NCBI GenBank assembly: GCA_945957245.1
Contig: CAMFLD010000185.1
Coordinates: 1 to 6,034, forward strand
Source: an uncultured Flavobacterium sp.
Lineage (GTDB): Bacteria > Bacteroidota > Bacteroidia > Flavobacteriales > Flavobacteriaceae
Length of the DNA: 6,034 bases
Direction: 5' to 3'
The translations under genes were made by a program, and so were the position numbers. Positions 1-6,034 of this stretch are shown here, piece after piece. Every line of letters starts with the position of its first letter. Within the stretch, counting starts at the first letter, position 1. The notes below the pieces were generated by a model. It saw only the letters and a list, made by a program, of their open reading frames with translations. It was not told the origin of the DNA and ran no database searches.

Positions 1-1052
1 GAATATTGTTCGTGTGCCTTCAAATCGAAATCAGTTCTTGAATGAATTCCTTCTAATTCTTTGAAACCAAATGGAAAATTGAATTCGATATCAGCAGCAG
101 CATTGGCATAATGTGCCAGTTTTTCGTGGTCATGGAATCTATAATTCTGGTTTCCTAAACCTAGCGATAAATGCCATTTCAAACGGGTTTCTTTCCAGTA
201 CTCATACCATTTCATTTCCTCTCCCGGTTTCACAAAAAACTGCATTTCCATTTGTTCAAATTCTCTCATACGGAATATAAACTGACGGGCTACAATTTCA
301 TTACGGAAAGCTTTTCCGGTTTGGGCAATTCCAAATGGAACTTTCATTCTACCCGTTTTCTGAACATTCAGGAAGTTTACGAATATTCCCTGTGCCGTTT
401 CCGGACGAAGGTAAAGATCCATTGCATTTTCAGCAGAAGCACCCAGTTTTGTTCCAAACATAAGATTAAACTGCTTCACATCGGTCCAGTTTCTGGAGCC
501 GGTTTCCGGGTCAGCAATTTCTAATTCATCGATTAGGTTTTTGACATCTTCTAAATCGCCATTTCCTAAGGAACGCCCCATTCTTTCCAGAATTTCTCTT
601 TCCTTGGAAAGATATTCCATTACTCTTGGATTAGTGGTTCTGTATTGCTCTTCATCAAAAGCGGCACCAAAACGCTCACGTGCTTTTTCGATTTCTTTTT
701 TGGCTTTAAGGTTTAATTTTTCGGCATAATCCTCAATTAAAACGTCAGCCCTGTATCTTTTCTTGGAATCTTTGTTGTCAATCAATGGATCATTGAAAGC
801 ATCTACGTGGCCAGAAGCCTTCCAGGTTGTGGGATGCATCAAAATTGCTGCGTCAAGTCCAACAATATTGTCGTGCATCTGAACCATGGCTTTCCACCAA
901 TATTCCCTAATATTTTTCTTTAATTCTACACCGTTCTGAGCATAATCATACACTGCGCTCAAACCATCATAGATTTCGCTGGACGGAAATATAAATCCGT
1001 ATTCCTTTGCGTGCGAAACTACATTCTTAAATAAATCTTCTTGTTTTGCCAT
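1..1052 (-). CDS. glyS: Glycyl-tRNA synthetase, single-chain class II type (3' end cut by window edge)
   Basis: This cytoplasmic enzyme charges tRNA-Gly with glycine using ATP. The frame is open from ATG at 1052 to the left edge, giving 350 residues beginning MAKQEDLFKNVVSHAKEYG. Visible motifs are HPTTWKASGHVDAFNDPL (residues 73-90, class II motif 1 region) followed by a DNK..SK.RYRAD stretch (about 92-103), LRPETAQGIF (215-224), the motif 2 core FRNE (249-252) running into an MREFEQMEMQFF segment, and RTDFDLK (339-345). These are hallmarks of the alpha2 GlyRS, not the split GlyQ/GlyS alpha2beta2 enzyme. Family members in Bacteroidota are around 510 residues, so roughly the last third, including motif 3 and the anticodon-binding domain, lies outside. 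No frameshift or internal stop was found on translating it. It diverges from comF across a 97-bp AT-rich spacer. The start is fixed by the conserved N terminus; no Shine-Dalgarno is seen. Confidence 0.97.
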   Translation of the reverse strand, partial: MAKQEDLFKNVVSHAKEYGFIFPSSEIYDGLSAVYDYAQNGVELKKNIREYWWKAMVQMHDNIVGLDAAILMHPTTWKASGHVDAFNDPLIDNKDSKKRYRADVLIEDYAEKLNLKAKKEIEKARERFGAAFDEEQYRTTNPRVMEYLSKEREILERMGRSLGNGDLEDVKNLIDELEIADPETGSRNWTDVKQFNLMFGTKLGASAENAMDLYLRPETAQGIFVNFLNVQKTGRMKVPFGIAQTGKAFRNEIVARQFIFRMREFEQMEMQFFVKPGEEMKWYEYWKETRLKWHLSLGLGNQNYRFHDHEKLAHYANAAADIEFNFPFGFKELEGIHSRTDFDLKAHEQY

Positions 1053-1149
1053 AATGCTGCAAAAATATAAAAACCGATTTTAAAAAAAACTCTAAAAATC
1101 AATTAGAAATCAATTTTTTTATATTTTTATGTAAGAAAATTTTGTTTTT
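1053..1149. other. AT-rich divergent intergenic spacer between glyS and comF
   Basis: This 97-bp spacer must carry the promoters for both divergent genes. It is strongly AT-rich with A and T runs near 1079-1090 and 1114-1129. On the plus strand TATTTTTA at 1122-1129 differs by one base from the TAnnTTTG -7 consensus and sits about 20 bases before the comF ATG, so it is a weak candidate comF promoter with no matching -33 box. No Shine-Dalgarno sequence, hairpin terminator or small ORF was recognised here. Confidence 0.6.
1060..1067 (-). promoter_or_regulatory. Candidate Bacteroidota -7 promoter element for glyS
   Basis: Read on the minus strand this is TATTTTTG, an exact match to the TAnnTTTG -7 consensus of Bacteroidota housekeeping promoters. 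It ends only 7 bases before the glyS ATG, so a transcript from it would have almost no leader. No clear TTTG-like -33 box is visible at the usual distance upstream (the region is T-rich with a GAG-containing stretch). In DNA this AT-rich a chance match is possible. Confidence 0.4.
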
Positions 1150-1833
1150 ATGTTGAAACACCTCTTAAATGTATTTTTCCCGAAGTCATGTCCGGGCTGT
1201 GATTCCTTTTTATTGAGTAATGAAAATGTGATCTGCACCCAATGCAGGCATGACCTTCCTATGACCAATCACCTCAATATAAAGGATAATGAAATCCTTC
1301 AGAAATTCTATGGAAGAGTGCCTCTTGAACATGGTTCAGCTTTACTTTATTTCCATAAAAAAGGAATTGTACAGCAAATGATTCATCGGTTAAAGTATAA
1401 AGATCAGGAAGAAATAGGTGAAATTATGGGTATTTGGTATAGCGCCAAACTAAAAGGTTTAGAGCAAATTAAAGATATCGATTATATCATTCCTGTTCCA
1501 TTGCATAAAAAACGGCTACGGGAACGTGGCTATAATCAGGTGGAAGCTTTCGGCAAAGCACTTTCCGCCAATCTTGGCATTACATACGACAATAAGCTTT
1601 TACACAGGAAACTATATACCCGAACACAGACCAAAAAAGATTTATTAGGCAGAGCTGATGTAATAACTACTGTTTTTGATGTCAATTATTCTGAGATTCA
1701 TACCGGAAAACATTTTCTTGTTATTGATGATGTAATTACAACAGGTGCTACTCTTGAAGCCTGCAGTAGGGCTATTTTAAAAATACCTAACGCCAAAATT
1801 AGTATTGTTTGTATTGCTATGGCTCAGGGATAA
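1150..1833 (+). CDS. comF: ComF-family phosphoribosyltransferase-like protein
   Basis: A 227-residue protein of normal ComF length. The N terminus has a four-cysteine zinc-ribbon pattern, C14-P-G-C17 and C29-T-Q-C32, as in ComF proteins. The rest is a type I phosphoribosyltransferase fold: IPVPLHKKRLRERGYNQ (114-130) contains the family signature RGYNQ, and VIDDVITTGAT (191-201) is the PRPP-binding loop with the acidic pair D193-D194. ComF proteins are cytoplasmic and are needed for natural transformation in several bacteria, where they are thought to act with the uptake helicase and single-strand DNA handling proteins; the enzymatic substrate is not established. Nothing else in the window is a competence gene, so a role in DNA uptake here is inferred from family only. 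Start at ATG 1150 puts the zinc ribbon at its usual place close to the N terminus. No Shine-Dalgarno is seen, as is common in this phylum. Confidence 0.95.
   Translation: MLKHLLNVFFPKSCPGCDSFLLSNENVICTQCRHDLPMTNHLNIKDNEILQKFYGRVPLEHGSALLYFHKKGIVQQMIHRLKYKDQEEIGEIMGIWYSAKLKGLEQIKDIDYIIPVPLHKKRLRERGYNQVEAFGKALSANLGITYDNKLLHRKLYTRTQTKKDLLGRADVITTVFDVNYSEIHTGKHFLVIDDVITTGATLEACSRAILKIPNAKISIVCIAMAQG
1825..1830 (+). promoter_or_regulatory. Possible Shine-Dalgarno-like site before the small ORF
   Basis: CAGGGA inside the last comF codons lies 8 bases before the ATG at 1839. It is only a partial match to the anti-SD core, and Bacteroidota rarely depend on such sites, so it is weak support for translation of the downstream small ORF. 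Confidence 0.2.
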
Positions 1834-1838
1834 TGTGA

Positions 1839-1970
1839 ATGAAAGAGCGGAAATCATCAATAGTGAAAACAGCTTCCTGGGTTCCCATCACTTTAGCGGC
1901 AGTAACACTAATCTTTGCTATTACTTATAGTGAGCCAAATGTTGGTGCCGGAATGACTTTCCCTAATTGA
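1839..1970 (+). CDS. Candidate small single-pass membrane protein (43 aa)
   Basis: An ATG 5 bases after the comF stop opens a 43-residue frame ending in TGA at 1968-1970. It starts MKERKSSIVK, a basic N terminus, followed by a continuous hydrophobic stretch at about residues 12-30 (WVPITLAAVTLIFAITY at 14-30) and a short polar, Gly/Pro-containing tail. This is the shape of a small inner-membrane protein with its N terminus inside. The closeness to comF suggests co-transcription. It fills most of an otherwise unexplained 237-bp gap. I recognise no family. It could equally be a chance ORF or the remnant of a decayed gene: the frame continues for 10 more codons past the TGA before a TAA at 2001-2003. 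Function unknown. Confidence 0.42.
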   Translation: MKERKSSIVKTASWVPITLAAVTLIFAITYSEPNVGAGMTFPN

Positions 1971-2070
1971 GTCAGAAATGGAATCAGCAAATTTGATTGT
2001 TAAGTTTCACAAAAAACATTTCATTCCAACTAAATATAATTGTTATTTTGTGCTTTGAAATAAAAGCAGT
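1971..2070. other. Intergenic region upstream of the Ig-like lipoprotein gene
   Basis: About 100 bases, increasingly AT-rich toward the lipoprotein ATG. TATTTTG at 2044-2050 is one base short of the TAnnTTTG -7 consensus and lies 20 bases before the start; TATAATTG at 2035-2042 is another 7-of-8 match. Neither has a clear -33 partner, so a promoter is plausible but not located. No hairpin terminator for the preceding genes was seen. Confidence 0.35.
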
Positions 2071-3669
2071 ATGCCAAAAACGATTTTCAGGTTAGTTTGT
2101 TTGTTCTTTTTGCTTGCTATGGCCAGTTGTGCCAAGCGTGGCAGTATTACTGGCGGATTGAAGGACACCATAGCTCCTGTTTTAAAAGCAAGTTTTCCGA
2201 AAAACCTAACCACTAATTTTAACGGTAAGGAAATTAAATTGGTTTTTGATGAGTATGTAAAGCTGAAAAACATCAACAAACAGCTTATTATTTCACCGCC
2301 AATGAAAACCCAGCCGGAAATACTTCCTAATAACCCAAGTAAAGTAATCACGATTAAGCTTAAAGACGAACTGATTCCCAATACGACCTATAGCTTTAAT
2401 TTCGGCCAAAGCATTGAAGATAATAACGAAGGCAATCCGTATTCCCAATTTAAATATGTTTTTTCGACAGGGCCTTATATTGACTCCCTAAAACTTAATG
2501 TAAAAGTTAAGGATGCCTTAGAAAAAAAGGTGGATAATTTTGTTTCTGTTATGCTTTACGAGGTAAACGAAAAGTTTAATGACTCTACTATTTATAAAGA
2601 AACTCCAAGGTACATCACTAACACGCTGGACAGCCTGAAAATTGTTACTCTTGAAAACATCAAAGCCGGAAAATATCTTTTGGTGGCCTTAAAGGATAAT
2701 GGAAATAATAAATTCAATCCAAAATCAGACAAAATAGGGTTTCAGAAGGATTACATTACGATTCCGAATGATACCATTTTTGAATTAGAACTCTTCAAGG
2801 AAAAACTGCCATTTACGGCGATAAAGCCCACACAGGCAGCTGCATCAAGATTGTTGATGGGCTATGAAGGAGATCCAAAAGGAGTCAAAATCACTGTTAA
2901 AAATGGTTCTGAAACAATTCCAAGTCTGGTTACCCAATTCCCTAAAAAGGATTCTGTGCAGGTTTGGTTCAAACCTGTTAAGGCTGATTCTCTCAAAATT
3001 TCCGTAGAAAAGGATAAATTCATCAAAGATTTTGTAGTTAAGCTTAAAAAACAAAAAGCTGATACCTTGGGTATAAGTCCTGAATTTAATGGTACCCTGC
3101 CATTACGGGAACGTTATTCGCTTAGCAGCAGCATTCCTTTAGTAAAATTTGACAAATCCAAAATCAGCATCAAGGATAAAGATTCCCATGATATTGATTT
3201 TACCCCGGAATATGATGAATTTAATCAAAAGCTATTTCTTGATTTCAAAAAAGAAGAACAACAGCGATACAAAATCGTTCTGATGCCGGGCGCCTTAACC
3301 GATTTTTACGAAAAACAGAACGATACTTTGAGTTATAGCATTGCCACCAAAAACGCAACAGACTATGGTAATCTGAAAGTAATTTTAGAAAATGCTAAAC
3401 GATTTCCTATCATCGTAGAACTTACAGACAAGGATGGAAAAGTAAAAGCAAGTGCTTATACAGAAAATAATCCAACGGTAGAATTCATAGCACTTGAACC
3501 ATCAAAATATACACTTCGGATTATCTATGATGACAATAAAAACAAAGTTTGGGACACCGGTAACTTCATGGAAAAACGTCAATCCGAAGAAGTGATTTAT
3601 TTCCCAAAAGAACTGGATGTCCGACCGAATTGGGATGTTGAACAGCCTTTCAGTCTTGGCACTAAATAA
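2071..3669 (+). CDS. Lipoprotein with N-terminal SbsA-like Ig domain
   Basis: A 532-residue envelope protein. Residues 1-20 are a lipoprotein signal peptide: MPKTIFRLV, a hydrophobic core, and the lipobox M17-A-S-C20, so Cys20 is the predicted lipid-modified residue. The following AKRGSITGG lacks the acidic run typical of Bacteroidota surface-export signals, so a periplasm-facing location is more likely. Residues about 35-134 resemble a SbsA Ig-like (Big_5) domain, with P..L..SFP, a FDEYV strand, PNTTYSFNFG and a closing FSTGP. The remainder appears beta-rich. Two acidic Asn/Asp loops stand out: DNGNNKFNPKSD (about 208-219) and DDNKNKVWDTGN (487-498), each following a K-Y-x-L-type strand, as in carboxypeptidase-regulatory-like beta domains. 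The role is unknown; this type of protein is common in Flavobacteria. Its last 8 bases overlap the end of the opposing omega-amidase gene. The signal peptide fixes the start at ATG 2071. Confidence 0.9.
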   Translation: MPKTIFRLVCLFFLLAMASCAKRGSITGGLKDTIAPVLKASFPKNLTTNFNGKEIKLVFDEYVKLKNINKQLIISPPMKTQPEILPNNPSKVITIKLKDELIPNTTYSFNFGQSIEDNNEGNPYSQFKYVFSTGPYIDSLKLNVKVKDALEKKVDNFVSVMLYEVNEKFNDSTIYKETPRYITNTLDSLKIVTLENIKAGKYLLVALKDNGNNKFNPKSDKIGFQKDYITIPNDTIFELELFKEKLPFTAIKPTQAAASRLLMGYEGDPKGVKITVKNGSETIPSLVTQFPKKDSVQVWFKPVKADSLKISVEKDKFIKDFVVKLKKQKADTLGISPEFNGTLPLRERYSLSSSIPLVKFDKSKISIKDKDSHDIDFTPEYDEFNQKLFLDFKKEEQQRYKIVLMPGALTDFYEKQNDTLSYSIATKNATDYGNLKVILENAKRFPIIVELTDKDGKVKASAYTENNPTVEFIALEPSKYTLRIIYDDNKNKVWDTGNFMEKRQSEEVIYFPKELDVRPNWDVEQPFSLGTK

Positions 3670-4426
3670 TCTTGAACGAATCTCTGTCGTTTAGGAAATT
3701 TAACTTGTTTCTGGCTTCCATTTGTTTTCCCTTATCAATATCTACGATAAAAACCGCATCGGCTTCCTGAGGTTCTAATATGTAATTTCCAAGAAAATCT
3801 ACAATCTGGGAGTGTCCAATATAATCATGATTATTATGGTCTGAGCCTACCCGGTTAACCCCAATGGTATAACACATGTTCTCAACGGCACGTGCTTTAA
3901 GCAAAATATCCCAGGCGTTGACTCTGGGTTTAGGCCAATTGGCAACATAAATCAGTAAATCGTAGTCAATATCGTTTCTGGAAAACACCGGAAAACGCAA
4001 ATCATAACAAATTAATGGGCAGATTTTAAATCCTTTATACTCAACTATCAATCTGTTTTCTCCAGCCGTATAATGTTGATGTTCTCCGGAAAGGGTAAAC
4101 AAATGTCTTTTATCATACCACTTGATCTCGCCTGTGGGGTAAACAAAGATTAGACGATTATAATAATTACCGCTTTCTTCAATAACCAGACTCCCTGTAA
4201 TAGCACAGTTTTTGGCTTTCGCCAAATGTTGGAGCCAAAGAACCGTTTCTCCATTCATCTTTTCCGCTACTCTTTCAGGATTCATGGTAAAGCCTGATGA
4301 AAACATTTCGGGAAGCACAATTAAATCGACTTCCTCCATAAATCCGGTTATTTTCTGGGCCAAATGGCTACGGTTTTCCAATGGATTTTCCCAAATGAGC
4401 GAAGTTTGTATTAAAGCTATTTTCAT
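3662..4426 (-). CDS. yafV: Omega-amidase (2-oxoglutaramate amidase), YafV-type nitrilase superfamily
   Basis: A 254-residue cytoplasmic C-N hydrolase, nearly the same length as E. coli YafV. The catalytic triad is visible: E40 in LIVLPEMFSSGFTMNPE, K106 in WYDKRHLFTLSGEHQHY, and nucleophile C140 in CPLICYDLRFPVFSRN. Other close matches to YafV as I recall it are YVANWPKPR (160-168) and NRVGSD (191-196). Omega-amidases of this group hydrolyse 2-oxoglutaramate (and 2-oxosuccinamate) to the 2-oxoacid plus ammonia, clearing the product made when glutamine donates its amino group to keto-acids, including in methionine salvage; the exact substrate here is inferred. The gene starts inside the GH92 stop codon (ATGA, 4426-4423), so it is probably translated by coupling and co-transcribed from a promoter upstream of the window. 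No signal peptide is present, unlike the expected export of its GH92 partner. Its stop overlaps the convergent lipoprotein gene. Confidence 0.93.
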   Translation of the reverse strand: MKIALIQTSLIWENPLENRSHLAQKITGFMEEVDLIVLPEMFSSGFTMNPERVAEKMNGETVLWLQHLAKAKNCAITGSLVIEESGNYYNRLIFVYPTGEIKWYDKRHLFTLSGEHQHYTAGENRLIVEYKGFKICPLICYDLRFPVFSRNDIDYDLLIYVANWPKPRVNAWDILLKARAVENMCYTIGVNRVGSDHNNHDYIGHSQIVDFLGNYILEPQEADAVFIVDIDKGKQMEARNKLNFLNDRDSFKII

Positions 4427-6034
4427 TTTATTGCAATCTCATCTATAAAAATAAAGGCATCTCCACCAAATCCCTGATGCCAATCGGGAAGCTTACCAAA
4501 GTTATAGGCTTTTACTTTTACATATCGTGTTTTTAACTCTTTATTTAGTACAAAATTTTTGATTTTATTTTCAGTTTCTTTAGGATCGATATCATTGATT
4601 ACTGTTCCGGCCAGAACAAAGTTGATATTATCATCAGAAACATAATATTCAACTTTAGTAGGCATCAAAATCCAAGAACGGGAATCCTGCAAAAAGGTAG
4701 CTGAAAGGTTATTTACAGCCTTTTTTTCCTGCAAATCCACTACCGCTTCAAAATCCTGTCCCTGGTAACCCTGCCAGTCGCCTTTGCGCCAGTTTTCGGT
4801 GCCATAAATTCCATCCAGTAATCCTTCCGGGCCACCGGCATGATATTGTGGATTGTATTTCGATTTGATATCAATGGTATAGTTGTTTGGTTTTTTGAAG
4901 AAATGCGCATAAACCTCGGCACTTTCATTACCGTCTCTTTTGGATTTAGTCAAAATTTCTGTGGATTGAGTAATGGTCAGAGGCTCGGTATAAGAAATCC
5001 AGTCTTTATCTTTTAAATAATCATTGGGGTTCTTAATCCAATAATAAATTTTATCCAATTTGTTCTGGGATATGATTTCAATTGTCATTTTGTCTTTAAA
5101 TGCTTTGCCTTCCGCTTTGATAACAGGTACAGGTATAATTTTCTCATAGCGTACTGAACTGATTAGTTCGGGAGATTTCTCAAAGCCTAAATCTGAAAAA
5201 ACATAATCAAATGGCTTGTTTATGGTTCTTTTTTCTCCTGCCCCGCAATCTATCTTTATATTGCTGAAATACGGTTTAGAAGTACTCCACACTTTAGCTC
5301 CCGGCGTAACTTCATAAATTCCCATCGAACTGAGCACATACCAGGCACTCATTTGTCCGCAGTCTTCATTCCCAATAAGTCCATCGGGGGCATTTTTATA
5401 GAAATTATCCAGAATATAGTGGACTTTTTGTGTTGTTTTTTCTGGTTTATCGATATGGTCGTATAGATATGCCATGTGGTGACTTGGTTCATTGCCGTGG
5501 GCGTATTGCCCTATTAATCCGGTAACATCGGCCTGCTCTCTTCCGGTAGTTTTGCTTTCGCTGTTGAACATTTCATCTAGTTTGGCTTCAAATTTTGCCT
5601 TGCCGCCATAAGCTTCAATCATTCCGGGAATATCCTGAGGCACGAAGAAAGAGTATTGCCAACTGTTTCCTTCAGTAAAATTATTGTTGATTTCACGTGG
5701 GTCGAATGGCTTGTCCCAACCTCCATTTTTCTTCGGACGCATAAAACCAATATTCCAGTCGAATACATTTTTCCAGCTTTGGGAACGTTTCATAAAATAA
5801 TTGTAGTCTTCTTTTTTGTCCAAAACCAAGGCCATTTGGGCAATGCACCAGTCATCATAAGCATATTCCAATGTCTTGGAAACGCTTTCATGTTCGTCAT
5901 CCATTGAGATAAATCCCTGTCTTTTATAGGCTTCCAGGCCAAGATGATCAAGCATCGCCGAATGTTTGGCTGCTTCGAAAGCTTTTTGGTAATCAAATCC
6001 GGTAATTCCTTTTACCATAGCATCGGCCCTGTCT
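4423..6034 (-). CDS. GH92 family alpha-mannosidase with C-terminal CHB_HEX and F5/8-type domains (5' end cut by window edge)
   Basis: A glycoside hydrolase family 92 enzyme; the family are calcium-dependent, inverting exo-alpha-mannosidases, usually exported, that trim mannose from N-glycans or yeast mannan. The frame stays open through the right edge (DRADAMVKGI...), so 536 residues are visible and the Met at 6018 is internal. Numbering from that Met: an (alpha/alpha)6 catalytic region carries FTEGNSWQYSFFVPQD (114-129), whose Glu is expected to be the general acid, HGNEPSHHMAYLYD (174-187), and GNEDCGQMSAWYVLSSMG (216-233), the family signature with the acidic residues assigned to base catalysis. 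After it, residues about 300-375 resemble a chitobiase/hexosaminidase C-terminal beta domain (KIYYWIKNP, then PLTITQSTEI), and about 388-531 a discoidin-like F5/8 type C carbohydrate-binding domain (YHAGGPEGLLDG, GTENWRKGDWQGYQG). Signal peptide and N-terminal beta domain lie outside. It overlaps the omega-amidase start by 4 bases. Confidence 0.94.
   Translation of the reverse strand, partial: DRADAMVKGITGFDYQKAFEAAKHSAMLDHLGLEAYKRQGFISMDDEHESVSKTLEYAYDDWCIAQMALVLDKKEDYNYFMKRSQSWKNVFDWNIGFMRPKKNGGWDKPFDPREINNNFTEGNSWQYSFFVPQDIPGMIEAYGGKAKFEAKLDEMFNSESKTTGREQADVTGLIGQYAHGNEPSHHMAYLYDHIDKPEKTTQKVHYILDNFYKNAPDGLIGNEDCGQMSAWYVLSSMGIYEVTPGAKVWSTSKPYFSNIKIDCGAGEKRTINKPFDYVFSDLGFEKSPELISSVRYEKIIPVPVIKAEGKAFKDKMTIEIISQNKLDKIYYWIKNPNDYLKDKDWISYTEPLTITQSTEILTKSKRDGNESAEVYAHFFKKPNNYTIDIKSKYNPQYHAGGPEGLLDGIYGTENWRKGDWQGYQGQDFEAVVDLQEKKAVNNLSATFLQDSRSWILMPTKVEYYVSDDNINFVLAGTVINDIDPKETENKIKNFVLNKELKTRYVKVKAYNFGKLPDWHQGFGGDAFIFIDEIAIK

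Noticed and set aside
171..729. Two plus-strand open frames (171-524 and 541-729) opposite glyS
   Set aside because: They lie wholly antisense to a well-conserved glycyl-tRNA synthetase frame, and their translations have no recognisable domain.
1079..1130. A and T runs as a possible terminator or attachment site
   Set aside because: No GC-containing stem precedes the runs and no direct repeats flank them; they fit an ordinary AT-rich divergent promoter region.
1150..1833. Reading the ComF protein as a purine or orotate phosphoribosyltransferase
   Set aside because: The CxxC...CxxC zinc ribbon together with the RGYNQ signature is specific for the ComF group and absent from nucleotide-salvage enzymes.
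1835..1930. GTG-started 31-codon frame after comF
   Set aside because: It has a rare start codon and a low-complexity polar translation, and overlaps the better supported ATG frame at 1839, which has a coherent membrane segment.
2043..2381. Minus-strand frame of 112 codons with hydrophobic N-terminal translation
   Set aside because: It is antisense to the lipoprotein signal peptide and Ig domain; its apparent hydrophobicity follows from the complementary Lys/Asn-rich codons on the other strand.
2845..3054. Minus-strand frame inside the lipoprotein gene
   Set aside because: It is a shadow of the lipoprotein reading frame with no start signal or recognisable motif.
4212..4448. Plus-strand frame spanning the omega-amidase/GH92 junction
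   Set aside because: It is antisense to the catalytic Glu region of the omega-amidase and to the conserved gene junction; no supporting motif is visible.
6016..6018. ATG at 6018 as the start of the GH92 gene
   Set aside because: The frame is open upstream to the window edge (DRADA before the Met), and the GH92 catalytic domain and signal peptide need several hundred more N-terminal residues.

Overview
The window looks like chromosomal DNA from a Bacteroidota bacterium, most likely Flavobacterium or a close relative. The reasons are the AT-rich composition, a single-chain (alpha2-type) glycyl-tRNA synthetase, a lipoprotein with a Bacteroidota-style start and an SbsA-like Ig domain, a GH92 alpha-mannosidase with added C-terminal domains, near absence of Shine-Dalgarno sites, and a TAnnTTTG-type promoter element. 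The genus is an inference from these traits; no rRNA or other marker is present.

Layout. Positions 1-1052 (minus strand) hold the first 350 residues of glycyl-tRNA synthetase, cut by the left edge. A very AT-rich divergent spacer (1053-1149) separates it from a plus-strand run: a ComF-family phosphoribosyltransferase (1150-1833), a candidate 43-residue single-pass membrane protein (1839-1970), and a 532-residue lipoprotein with an SbsA-like Ig domain (2071-3669). Facing this run on the minus strand is a two-gene unit: a GH92 glycoside hydrolase (6034-4423, N terminus cut by the right edge) followed by a YafV-type omega-amidase (4426-3662). The two genes overlap by an ATGA. The lipoprotein and the omega-amidase converge and overlap by 8 bp at their stop codons.

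Function. The genes are mostly housekeeping or general metabolism: tRNA charging, a ComF protein that may link to DNA uptake, metabolite repair of 2-oxoglutaramate, trimming of mannose from glycans, and an envelope lipoprotein of unknown role. They do not form an obvious single pathway. The tight spacing of the omega-amidase to GH92 implies co-expression rather than a proven shared function.

I see no tRNA or rRNA genes, IS elements, CRISPR array, phage genes or clear terminators. No stretch longer than 300 bases lacks a gene. I found no convincing new biological system. The least explained items are the small membrane ORF after comF and the Ig-like lipoprotein.
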